This document shows positions 1-7,343 of a stretch of 7,343 nucleotides of DNA, piece by piece. The translations under genes were made by a program, and so were the position numbers. The DNA is taken from contig DMPG01000058.1 in the NCBI GenBank assembly GCA_003456055.1, positions 1 through 7,343 on the forward strand, read 5' to 3'. The notes beneath the pieces were generated by a model. It was not told where the DNA came from. It was given only the letters and a program-made list of their open reading frames with translations, and made no database searches. Each line of letters begins with the position of its first letter. Position 1 is the first letter of the stretch. This stretch comes from Bacteroidota bacterium. Lineage in GTDB: Bacteria > Bacteroidota > Ignavibacteria > UBA10030 > UBA8401.

Positions 1-539
1 TCTATTCGCCGCTGGTTCTTCAATGCAAAAATAGAGGCGCGAACCATATAGAATAATAATCCACAAATAAAAAAATATACGATATAAGCACAATATGATG
101 TTGTGATCGTAATATTATTGATTTTTTCACCCCATGGAGTAATGGTCTTTTCGATTGATGTAATCTCACCCACCACCATTCCATTAGGAAGCAAATGATT
201 CAAGAACAAAAGCATGAGAGCAAGAACAAATAGAATGTTGAAAAAATATTTTAGCTGAAAACCGGACATGTGAGAGATAAGTTTTAAATATACTAATGCA
301 CTTAGTAACAAAACTATATTTGTCAGCTTTTCTATAATGACATACTCTTTGATCGTTAATAACTCATCGGCAACTGCAATTGTGTTTGCACCGTTATAAA
401 TAATCACGGTCAGCACAACAATTGCAAAATATATATTGAACTTTCTCTCAAATCCTTTGACGGCAAGAATAACGGAGAACAGCATGCTTAAGAATAACAT
501 TCCGATGATGCCGAATGATATAAATTGAATGTAGTTCAT
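1..539 (-). CDS. Polytopic membrane protein, N-terminal part (probable sensor input module), cut by window edge
   Basis: My own translation gives an open frame from an ATG at 539-537 to the left edge (179 codons, no stop), so the C-terminus is missing. The protein is very hydrophobic. About five membrane helices are visible, at roughly residues 5-28, 34-57, 73-90, 96-117 and 146-168, with a hydrophilic stretch at about 119-145 between the last two. That stretch carries the motif LLPNG..(V)GEI followed by IEK..TPWGE. From memory, a similar 'EI-x-x-(I/L)E...PWGE' pattern occurs in the N-terminal membrane region of some PAS/GGDEF or PAS/kinase sensors; this is recall, not a search. The gene starts 21 bases after the stop of the giant kinase and is probably co-transcribed with it. 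The Shine-Dalgarno is weak (only TCGAG-like bases just upstream), which fits coupling to upstream translation. By inference it is the input half of another sensor kinase or cyclase. It could instead be a stand-alone membrane protein, since no output domain lies inside the window. Confidence 0.72.
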   Translation of the reverse strand, partial: MNYIQFISFGIIGMLFLSMLFSVILAVKGFERKFNIYFAIVVLTVIIYNGANTIAVADELLTIKEYVIIEKLTNIVLLLSALVYLKLISHMSGFQLKYFFNILFVLALMLLFLNHLLPNGMVVGEITSIEKTITPWGEKINNITITTSYCAYIVYFFICGLLFYMVRASIFALKNQRRI

Positions 540-560
540 ACTCGATTTATTGCAATTATT

Positions 561-3500
561 TTACAGCACATGTTCATTGTTCTGATGTTTTGGAATGGTA
601 AACGTAAATGTTGCACCTTTTTCCGGTTCTCCTTCTGCCCAAATCGTGCCGCCGTGGCGCTGGATAATGCGCTGTACGATGGCAAGCCCAACTCCTGTTC
701 CCTCAAATTCGGATTCTGTATGGAGACGTTGAAAGACTCCGAACAGTTTATCAACATATCGCATATCAAAACCGGCACCGTTATCCTTTATGAAATATGT
801 TGTTTCCAGTTCGGATTCAAATCCGCCGATCTCAATGACCGAAACATCACGATGTTTGGAAAACTTTATTGCGTTTCCGATAAGGTTGATGAATACCTGC
901 CGGAACAACGACGGATCAACAAGACTTTTGGGCAGAGGATGAACATGTGTCTCAATCATCCTTTCAGGTTCTGCGGTGGTGTATTCATTCAGGATTTTTT
1001 TAACAAAAACATTCATATCAAACTGTATTTTTTTAAGCTCACTCCGATTGGTGCGGGAGAATTCCAATAGATCGTCAATCAACCTGCTCATGCGCATTGT
1101 GTTTCCTCGGATAAGCGATATTTGCCGTTTACCATTATCACTGATATGTTCCATCTCTTCTTCAAAGAGTATCCGAGAGAAAGAATCAATTGCACGCAAT
1201 GGTGCTCGCAGATCGTGCGAGACAGAATAGGAGAATGTTTCAAGTTGTTTGTTCATTTCCTGTAATTGACGTGTCCGCTCTTGAACTTTCTCCTCGAGAT
1301 GTTCATTCAGTTCTTGCATTTCTGACTGGATCTTTTTAATCGCCGAAATATCAGTGTGTGTGCCAATAATGCGGGCAGGTTTTCCATTGTTCTGAAACTG
1401 CATTGTTTTACCGCGGTCAAGAATCCATTTATATTCCCCATTCTTACAGCGCAACCGATACTCAAGTGAGAATGAATCATTTTCTCCAATCATATTTTTT
1501 TGCAGTGTTTCGTTTAACGAAACAAAGTCTTCAGGATGAACCAGCCGTTCTAATTCGGAAAATGAATCATTCACTTCAGTTTCTGAATATCCCAACATCT
1601 CTTTCCATTGCGCTGATCGGAAAACCGTATTGTTAACAAAATCCCATTCCCAAACTGCATCGCCGGCACCTTCCAATGCATAACGCCACCGCTGTTCACT
1701 TTCCGAAAATGCATCTTCAGCCTGCTTTCGCAGTACAATATCCCAGGCTAGATTCGATAATTGTTCAACTATTTTTGTGTCTTTATCATCGTACAATGTT
1801 TTTTTATTTCCAACACCAAGCAATCCTGCCACTGTATTGTTTCTGATAATTGGGACAACGAGTTCACGAGTAACAATCGCATGATCTTTGGGCATTCCTT
1901 TACGATGTTGTAATGGTACATAATCATTATGGATTACCGGTTTTCGTTCGGTAATACAGTCCACCCATAATCCAGCGTTAGAAATTGGATAATGACTTCT
2001 TTGTCCTTCCTCATTACCCAATGTTGCAACTGTATTGGTGGACGAGATTTGCAGCGTACGATTCAATTGATCAGCTTCGACAAAATGAAAGAACCCAATA
2101 CTACTGCCGGTTAACAACTCTGCTTCATCAAGGGTCTTTTGCAATAGAGCCTGGAGTGTATTTTCTTTTGCAAATTCGCTTATCCGCAGACGTGCCAATA
2201 ATAATTGCTGCGAACGTTTTTGTTCGGTAATATTTTCATGAGACACAACCACTCCTTTACGAGGACCTGACATTGGAGAAACCCGCATCATAAACCATCT
2301 CTCCTCTTGGCTTGATGAACAAGGATATTCCATCGAAAAGAATGGTTGTTCCATATTGATTACTGCTTTTATTCCATCCAACGCCAATCGTGCAGAATCA
2401 TCATTGCTGGACAGAATGGCTTTATTACAAACCTCAAAATAATTTGAACCAACATTATATGTTTTATCGGTATTGTTGTTACACAATCCAAATTCGTTCC
2501 ACGCTTTGTTCACTTCAATGATATTACCGTATTCATCTAGTACCGCAATATTTTCCGCCAAAGAATTGAGAATGTCTTTCACGAACACCTCATTTGCATT
2601 GATCACTTCGATCGCTTTCTTTCGTTCTGTAATATCCTCTGCAACGCCGACCAATGCAACAATTTCGCCCTGTTCATTCTTAACTTGTGAAGTGCTTAAA
2701 TGGATCGGGATTTCAATTCCATTTTTGGAAATATTCAATAGATCACCCTTCCAACATCCTGTTTTCGAACTCTCGAGCAATTTATTGCCCAACCCTTCGG
2801 GATTATTCTTCGACCATAATAATCCAATATGTTTCCCAATCACCTCTTCTTTTGAATAGCCAAATATTTTTGAGAAAGCGCTATTGACATAGATCAATCG
2901 GTCTTCAAGATCCGTAACGGTTACCGCTTCCGATATACTTTCGATAGTATGAGCCAACATCAAATTCTTTTCTTCGGCGAGTTTCCTTCCTGTGATATCA
3001 TGATTGATACCAAGAAATCCCGTGTTCACTCCATTGGAATCTTTAAGCAAGAGTTTGTTTCCAATGAGCCACCGACGTTCACCGGTAGAGGTTTGGAAAT
3101 TACCTTCATAGTTCTTCATCGAGAGACCGGTCTGTAATATCGTTTCCTCTTCATAACGGCTATGATTGGCAATATCCAAGGGATATAGATCGGCGTCGGT
3201 TTTACCGAGAACTTCTTCGACCGTTTGTTTTCCGGCATACTCTGCATCAGCAAGATTTGCCAAGATCTTCCTTCCCTGAAGATCCTTTACATAGATCGGA
3301 TCGGGAATATTATCGATGACCGTTCGAAGAAGCGCTCGCTCACGGTTAAGTTCCTGCTGAGCATGTTTGCGGGCGGTGATATCATGAAATACGCTCAGCA
3401 ACATAGTAGGTTGTTCAGGGATGGAAAGAAACGTGTGCGAAACTTCAACAAAGAGCATTTTCCCATTCCAAAGTCCCATTTCACTTTCGAAATGAGGATT

Positions 3501-5678
3501 AGGATTTCGGACTTTAAAATTTTCACAATATTTTTGGAGCGTTTCCTGCTCATCCGATAAATACACAGATCCTATCGAATATCCCACCAATTCTTCTTTG
3601 CTTTTTTCAACAAGGCCGCAATATGCTTTATTCACCAATGTGATTGTGCCGTTCTCATCTGCTAACCTCATCGCATCCAAAGTGTTTTCCCATACAAGAC
3701 GGAATTTGTTCTCTGAGTTGATCAATATCTGTTCGGATATCTTTTGTTCCGTGATATCCTGAATTGTTCCGATGATCTTGATTGGAACACCCGAGGCATC
3801 AAACTCAAGTTCTCCTCTTGCACGAACCCATCGCACTTCACCGGTGTTTTTCTTCTGGATTCTAAACTCATTATTTACCCGATTTTTTTTCCCAATAACA
3901 TCCTTCAAAAAGTAATCCATCATCGTATTCCGATCTTCGGAATGAACAATAGAGAACCAACTTTTTAGAGAGTGGTCATCGTCATCCTGTATCCCAAAGA
4001 TATGACCTAATGCATCCGATCCAAACCAGGTCCCGCTCTTAATATCTTGTACATAACTGCCAATCTCAGACATTTCCTGAGATTGTTTCAATAATCGTTC
4101 ACTCTCGAGAATCTTCTTCTCTGCTTTTTTTTGTTCTGTGATGTCTCTAAACGACCATACTCTGCCAACAATATTATCATTCAGTTTCAATGTCGTTGAA
4201 TATCGTTCAAACACCCGTTCATCCTTAAAATGGATGACGTCAAAATCAGACCGGTCTGAATTATATAATACCTGAATATTTGCAAGAAAATCTTCAGGAT
4301 TTAAAATTTGATTCTGTACGTGCACCAGAAGAGCCTTGTCATCGCCTGATCGTAATAACTCTTCAGGAATATTCCAGAGTTCCGCGAACCGATTGTTTGA
4401 CTTAATGATCTTGCCATTGTTGTCCACGGCAAGAATTCCATCGTCGGTCGACTCCAAAATTCCCTGAAGATATGTTTCACTTTCTTGAACTCTTTTTTCC
4501 GATTCTCTTCGTTCTGTAATATCAATCATCGATCCGTAGAGTTTTATCGCAGTTCCATAAGAATCACGAATGATATTTCCACGATCATTGATGATAATAT
4601 ATGTTCCATCTTTCTTCCGGACACGGTATTCTCGATCGAAGCGCAAATGACCTGATAAGAGATCGATATTCCTGTCGTTTACCACAATCTCTCTATCATC
4701 AGGGTGAATGTAATTATTGTCCGCTGTAAGGTCATTAGGAATCTCATCAATGGTATATCCTAATATTTGTTCGAAATTTTGCGAACGATATGCTTTGTTT
4801 GTTTTAAGGTCGATCTCATACAAATATCCGTTCAATGCATCCATTGCAATTCTAAACCGCTTTTCGCTGAGATGAAACTGTTCTTCGTTCTTGAGTTTTT
4901 CCGATAGATCACGGATAAAACCAACTCTCACTTCCTTATCATCAAACATAAAAATACTGCCTGATATTTCTGCCGGGAAGATCGTTCCATCTTTTCGTTT
5001 ATAATATCGTAGATTGACAGTATCAATATTGTTTTGGAACGAATGCTGCATATTTGATTGTTCAGCGGAAAGCTCTATTGCTTGTTTCCCGATCAGTTCT
5101 TTCTGAGTATAACCAAAATATGTTAGCATCGTTTTGTTACAATCAAGGATCACAAATGTTTTATTATCAACTAAGACAACGGCATCGGACGATGTTTCAA
5201 AGATGCTGCGATATTTCAATTCGCTTGATCGTAATTGTTCCTGTGATGCACTGATCGATGCAAAGATCGGGGCGGTCAGAATTATTCCAGCCATTAAACT
5301 GAGCGAAACAGTAAATATTGACAATCCCAAAATTGGATAAACTGACAATAGATCGTTTACTACCAGAACGAAATACAACTCAAAGATGTTGGCAGAGGCG
5401 AGCAACAGATTTGGTGCAATGAGCAAGACCCACATTGATATACGCATATAATGTTTGATCCGGGCCAGTAAAAACATTGAGGTCACAAGATTAATAACAA
5501 GACCCAGGGAAAGAACCACAATAAGAATATTCTTCTCGTCGAACTGATAGAAACGGTTTTTCAAGATCAACGAAAATGCAAGGTGGGAAAACCCCAAGAT
5601 CATAACCGTAACGATGATCCAAAGTAGCACCCTTTTGTCTGTTGCAAATTTTACTGTGTTGACTGAAAATATTCCCAT
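561..5678 (-). CDS. Giant membrane-anchored multi-PAS/GAF sensor histidine kinase
   Basis: Predicted sensor kinase that autophosphorylates on His and passes the phosphate to a response regulator. Numbering is from the ATG at 5678 (1705 residues). Four membrane helices lie at about 17-39, 50-72, 80-107 and 114-142. Loops are short and the basic residues suggest N-in topology, so there is no periplasmic sensor domain. PAS domains follow at about 152-263, 271-392, 399-518, 523-647, 653-771, 779-901, 905-1021 and 1028-1156. Most end in a DITE(Q/R)-type PAC signature. Next come a GAF domain (about 1160-1321), a ninth PAS (about 1325-1446) and a coiled coil (about 1446-1484). In HisKA the H-box SHDLRAPLRA has phospho-acceptor His1488 (codon 1217-1215). 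The HATPase has an N-box (NLIGNAIKFS, about 1598-1607), G1 (DNGAGFD), F-box (LFGVFQRLH) and G2 (GTGVGLAI). All catalytic boxes look intact. There is no C-terminal receiver or Hpt, so it is an orthodox kinase. An ATG 12 bases upstream, at 5690, is in frame but lacks a Shine-Dalgarno. The ligands are unknown; PAS2, PAS4 and PAS9 have the H(P/S)(D/E)D feature of the PAS_3 type. This is far longer than typical kinases. Confidence 0.95.
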   Translation of the reverse strand: MGIFSVNTVKFATDKRVLLWIIVTVMILGFSHLAFSLILKNRFYQFDEKNILIVVLSLGLVINLVTSMFLLARIKHYMRISMWVLLIAPNLLLASANIFELYFVLVVNDLLSVYPILGLSIFTVSLSLMAGIILTAPIFASISASQEQLRSSELKYRSIFETSSDAVVLVDNKTFVILDCNKTMLTYFGYTQKELIGKQAIELSAEQSNMQHSFQNNIDTVNLRYYKRKDGTIFPAEISGSIFMFDDKEVRVGFIRDLSEKLKNEEQFHLSEKRFRIAMDALNGYLYEIDLKTNKAYRSQNFEQILGYTIDEIPNDLTADNNYIHPDDREIVVNDRNIDLLSGHLRFDREYRVRKKDGTYIIINDRGNIIRDSYGTAIKLYGSMIDITERRESEKRVQESETYLQGILESTDDGILAVDNNGKIIKSNNRFAELWNIPEELLRSGDDKALLVHVQNQILNPEDFLANIQVLYNSDRSDFDVIHFKDERVFERYSTTLKLNDNIVGRVWSFRDITEQKKAEKKILESERLLKQSQEMSEIGSYVQDIKSGTWFGSDALGHIFGIQDDDDHSLKSWFSIVHSEDRNTMMDYFLKDVIGKKNRVNNEFRIQKKNTGEVRWVRARGELEFDASGVPIKIIGTIQDITEQKISEQILINSENKFRLVWENTLDAMRLADENGTITLVNKAYCGLVEKSKEELVGYSIGSVYLSDEQETLQKYCENFKVRNPNPHFESEMGLWNGKMLFVEVSHTFLSIPEQPTMLLSVFHDITARKHAQQELNRERALLRTVIDNIPDPIYVKDLQGRKILANLADAEYAGKQTVEEVLGKTDADLYPLDIANHSRYEEETILQTGLSMKNYEGNFQTSTGERRWLIGNKLLLKDSNGVNTGFLGINHDITGRKLAEEKNLMLAHTIESISEAVTVTDLEDRLIYVNSAFSKIFGYSKEEVIGKHIGLLWSKNNPEGLGNKLLESSKTGCWKGDLLNISKNGIEIPIHLSTSQVKNEQGEIVALVGVAEDITERKKAIEVINANEVFVKDILNSLAENIAVLDEYGNIIEVNKAWNEFGLCNNNTDKTYNVGSNYFEVCNKAILSSNDDSARLALDGIKAVINMEQPFFSMEYPCSSSQEERWFMMRVSPMSGPRKGVVVSHENITEQKRSQQLLLARLRISEFAKENTLQALLQKTLDEAELLTGSSIGFFHFVEADQLNRTLQISSTNTVATLGNEEGQRSHYPISNAGLWVDCITERKPVIHNDYVPLQHRKGMPKDHAIVTRELVVPIIRNNTVAGLLGVGNKKTLYDDKDTKIVEQLSNLAWDIVLRKQAEDAFSESEQRWRYALEGAGDAVWEWDFVNNTVFRSAQWKEMLGYSETEVNDSFSELERLVHPEDFVSLNETLQKNMIGENDSFSLEYRLRCKNGEYKWILDRGKTMQFQNNGKPARIIGTHTDISAIKKIQSEMQELNEHLEEKVQERTRQLQEMNKQLETFSYSVSHDLRAPLRAIDSFSRILFEEEMEHISDNGKRQISLIRGNTMRMSRLIDDLLEFSRTNRSELKKIQFDMNVFVKKILNEYTTAEPERMIETHVHPLPKSLVDPSLFRQVFINLIGNAIKFSKHRDVSVIEIGGFESELETTYFIKDNGAGFDMRYVDKLFGVFQRLHTESEFEGTGVGLAIVQRIIQRHGGTIWAEGEPEKGATFTFTIPKHQNNEHVL

Positions 5679-5741
5679 GATGTTCCTCATACTTTAAGCA
5701 AACCATTCGATTGAAACTGACGGTATACTTTCGCGGGGTAA
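5679..5741 (-). other. Intergenic gap between regulator and giant kinase
   Basis: This 63-base gap is the longest non-coding stretch in the window. It contains a GTATAC palindrome, but I see no stem-loop followed by a T-run, no TGGCAC-N5-TTGC sigma-54 promoter and no convincing -35/-10 pair. It is therefore most simply read as a leader inside one operon. A weak internal promoter cannot be excluded by eye. Confidence 0.5.
5683..5688 (-). promoter_or_regulatory. Ribosome binding site deciding the giant kinase start
   Basis: On the minus strand GAGGAA occupies 5688-5683, ending four bases before the ATG at 5678-5676. It overlaps the in-frame upstream ATG at 5690-5688, whose own upstream bases (GCTTAAAGT) contain no Shine-Dalgarno. 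This favours translation from 5678 and a protein four residues shorter than the longest frame. The spacer is slightly short, so the choice is likely but not certain. Confidence 0.6.
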
Positions 5742-7160
5742 TTATGCATTAATTTTATATCCGCGCTGTTCCGGATGAATGCCTAATTGTTCCATTCGAT
5801 AGCGAAGTTTCGATCTGGTAATACCAAGAACTTTTGAAGCATGAACCTGATTCCCATTGGTAATGGATAATGTTTTCAGGATCAAATCACGCAGTACTTC
5901 TTTCATGGAAATACCTTGCGATGGAACAATGAGAGAGAACTTGTTATCGGTCCAGCCGTTCTGATTTTTATTGATAATATGCGCGGGCTGTAAAAATTTG
6001 AAATACTCCGGAAGAAGCACCTCTGCATCGGCAAGGAGAACAACACGTTCGATCGCGTTGCGTAACTCACGAACATTTCCTTTCCAGTGGTAACCTTCAA
6101 GAAGCTGTATTGCATCGGGGGAAATAGAGTTGATTTTTTTATTGAACTTGGTTGCAAATTCTTGAGCGAACGAATTGGCGATCAATAGAATATCATCGCG
6201 GCGTTCCCGCAGCGGCATGATCCGCAGCACGGCAACATTTAAACGGTAGAATAGGTCTTCACGGAATCGTCCGTTCTCCACTTCTAATTTCAGATTTCTG
6301 TTCGTTGCAGCGATGATACGGACATCCACATGAATTTCTTTTGTTCCGCCAAGCCGATAGAACCGTTGTTCTTCAAGGACGCGAAGTAACTTCACCTGCA
6401 TATCCTGCGAAAGTTCTCCTACTTCGTCCAACAAAAGTGTACCGCCGTTCGCAAGTTCAAATTTCCCTTGTTTCATTCGTTCCGATGCTCCGGTGAACGC
6501 CCCTTTTTCATATCCAAAAAATTCACTTTCAGCCAGATCTTTGGGTATTGCTCCGCAGTTGATGGTAATGAACGGTTTGTCCGCACGAACGCTCCGTTGA
6601 TGCAGATATCGTGCAAACAATTCTTTTCCTGTTCCACTTTCCCCCTCAAGCAGTACGGTCGTATTCTCACCGGATGCCAGACGTTCTGCTGTCGTCAGCA
6701 ATTGTTTCATGGCTGCACTTTTACAAATAATTCCGTGTTTTGGTTTTTGATCCGCCACTTCTTGTTCTAACACTTTAATTTTGTTTTTCAATCGAGCATG
6801 GTCTAATGTCTTTTCAATGATCATTGAAAGATGTTTAAGATCGAACGGCTTTACGATAAAATCGTGTGCTCCCTCTTTCATCGCCTCAACTGCCAGGGAT
6901 ATTTCACCAAAAGCGGTCATAAGAATTGTGGGGATATCGATCCCTTGCGCTCGAGATTGTTTGAGCAGCCGTAAACCGTTGTGTTCGCCAAAATAAATAT
7001 CCAACATGATCATATCCGGATTTGTCTGTTCGGTGGTTGCAATAAATTGATCACCACGATTACACACGATCACTGAATATCCCTGACTGGTCAGAACTTT
7101 ATTCAACGACGACGTCAATATTTCTTCGTCGTCAGCAATCAATATTTTCCCTTTGTTCAT
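5742..7160 (-). CDS. Sigma-54-dependent NtrC-family response regulator
   Basis: Cytoplasmic response regulator that, once phosphorylated, should oligomerise, hydrolyse ATP and remodel sigma-54 RNA polymerase at enhancer-dependent promoters. The 472 residues match the usual NtrC/AtoC/ZraR length. The receiver domain (about 4-118) has the acidic pair D10/D11, phospho-acceptor D54, T82 and K104, all in place. A helical linker (about 112-138) leads to the AAA+ domain (about 143-370). That domain has Walker A GESGTGKE (173-180), the sigma-54-contacting GAFTGA loop (220-225), Walker B LLLDE (D245/E246), sensor I ATNR (285-288), arginine-finger candidates R300 and R306 in REDLFYRL, and sensor II in GNVRELRN (R364). 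A Fis-type HTH ends the protein (about 420-462, NGNQ...ASKVLGITRSKLR). Every functional residue I checked is present. The start at 7160 follows an AAGGAG with a 5-base spacer. It lies 15 bases after the stop of a histidine kinase, which is the likely cognate sensor. The exact orthologue (AtoC-, ZraR- or HydG-like) cannot be told from sequence alone, so no symbol is given. Target promoters are not visible here. Confidence 0.97.
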   Translation of the reverse strand: MNKGKILIADDEEILTSSLNKVLTSQGYSVIVCNRGDQFIATTEQTNPDMIMLDIYFGEHNGLRLLKQSRAQGIDIPTILMTAFGEISLAVEAMKEGAHDFIVKPFDLKHLSMIIEKTLDHARLKNKIKVLEQEVADQKPKHGIICKSAAMKQLLTTAERLASGENTTVLLEGESGTGKELFARYLHQRSVRADKPFITINCGAIPKDLAESEFFGYEKGAFTGASERMKQGKFELANGGTLLLDEVGELSQDMQVKLLRVLEEQRFYRLGGTKEIHVDVRIIAATNRNLKLEVENGRFREDLFYRLNVAVLRIMPLRERRDDILLIANSFAQEFATKFNKKINSISPDAIQLLEGYHWKGNVRELRNAIERVVLLADAEVLLPEYFKFLQPAHIINKNQNGWTDNKFSLIVPSQGISMKEVLRDLILKTLSITNGNQVHASKVLGITRSKLRYRMEQLGIHPEQRGYKINA

Positions 7161-7165
7161 AGTTA

Positions 7166-7171
7166 CTCCTT
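7166..7171 (-). promoter_or_regulatory. Ribosome binding site of the NtrC-family regulator
   Basis: On the minus strand AAGGAG occupies 7171-7166, followed by the 5-base spacer TAACT and the ATG at 7160-7158. It is a near-perfect Shine-Dalgarno within the 15-base gap after the kinase stop, and it fixes the start of the regulator. It is the strongest such site in the window. Confidence 0.85.
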
Positions 7172-7175
7172 ACGA

Positions 7176-7343
7176 TTATTGTTTATATAAAAAAAATAGT
7201 TGGACTTCCGTTCCGCCTTCCGGAACTGATCCGATTCGAATTTCTCCGTTATGTTGATTCATGATACGTTTTGACAAAGCCAATCCTAAACCTGTTCCGG
7301 CATTTTTGGTCGTGCGGAATAGTTCAAAAGCATTCTTCAAATA
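7176..7343 (-). CDS. Sensor histidine kinase, C-terminal fragment (ATP-binding domain), cut by window edge
   Basis: A frame entering from the right edge encodes 55 residues and ends at the TAA at 7178-7176. It is the end of a GHKL/HATPase_c domain. The F-box region reads FELFRTTK, the G2 ATP-lid motif is GTGLGLALSKRI, and the usual closing pattern follows (NQHNGEI, then GS.PEGGT and a final hydrophobic strand VQLFFLY). The 'F.TTK..GTGLGLA' form is common in NtrB/AtoS/ZraS-type kinases that partner NtrC-family regulators, and just such a regulator starts 15 bases downstream. There is no receiver domain after the ATPase, so it is an orthodox kinase. Its sensor region, H-box and start lie outside the window; the truncation is the window edge, not a mutation. 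Identification as a histidine kinase is strong. Pairing with the next gene is inferred from position and family. Confidence 0.9.
   Translation of the reverse strand, partial: YLKNAFELFRTTKNAGTGLGLALSKRIMNQHNGEIRIGSVPEGGTEVQLFFLYKQ

Noticed and set aside
540..560. ATTGCAAT palindrome as a possible terminator between the giant kinase and the membrane gene
   Set aside because: The palindrome is only eight bases, AT-rich and has no loop or T-run, and the next gene starts immediately after it.
525..1070. Plus-strand open frame of 181 codons
   Set aside because: It lies opposite the HisKA/HATPase core of the giant kinase, whose motifs are strongly conserved. It has low-complexity, Cys/Phe-rich composition and no recognisable domain, so it is a shadow frame.
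2473..2859. Plus-strand open frame of 128 codons
   Set aside because: It is antisense to PAS7 and PAS8, its composition does not resemble a folded protein, and I see no ribosome binding site. It is a shadow of the kinase gene.
561..5678. Possible hybrid kinase with receiver or Hpt domain
   Set aside because: The protein ends about seven residues after the last HATPase strand, and no D/T/K receiver pattern occurs anywhere in it.
561..5678. Recent tandem duplication of PAS domains
   Set aside because: Apart from the short DITE(Q/R) junctions, the PAS units share little sequence by eye, which argues against recent copying.
7176..7343. Kinase fragment as a pseudogene
   Set aside because: The frame is open to the window edge with intact F-box and G2 motifs; it is truncated only by the window.

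Overview
The window is a minus-strand run of signal-transduction genes from what looks like a moderately AT-rich Gram-negative bacterium. Transcription runs from high to low coordinates. The gene style is a sigma-54 activator beside very large multi-PAS sensor kinases with a 'SHDLRAPLRAI' H-box. This would fit a Bacteroidota/Ignavibacteria/Chlorobi-type or deltaproteobacterial-type environmental bacterium, but no marker gene is present, so the taxonomy is a guess.

Layout in transcription order: (1) 7343-7176 is the C-terminal end of a histidine kinase, cut by the window edge. (2) 7160-5742 is a complete NtrC-family response regulator (receiver, AAA+ sigma-54 activator, Fis-type HTH), starting 15 bases after the kinase stop behind a strong Shine-Dalgarno. 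(3) 5678-561 is a very large membrane-anchored sensor histidine kinase of about 1705 residues. It has four predicted membrane helices, eight PAS domains, a GAF domain, a ninth PAS, a coiled coil, HisKA and HATPase, and no receiver domain. (4) 539-1 is the N-terminal part of a polytopic membrane protein that runs off the left edge. It is probably the input module of another sensor protein, though its output domain is not visible.

Gaps between genes are 15, 63 and 21 bases, with no terminator or convincing promoter in them, so the cluster is probably one operon. The upstream kinase and the NtrC-type regulator look like a classical cognate pair controlling sigma-54 promoters outside the window. 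The giant kinase may feed the same regulator or use an unlinked one. There is no gene-free stretch over 300 bases, and I see no RNA genes, mobile elements, CRISPR arrays or att sites. The content is recognisable two-component signalling. The unusual points are the size and order of the input array in the giant kinase and the presence of two or three sensors around one regulator. I found no convincing evidence of an entirely new system.
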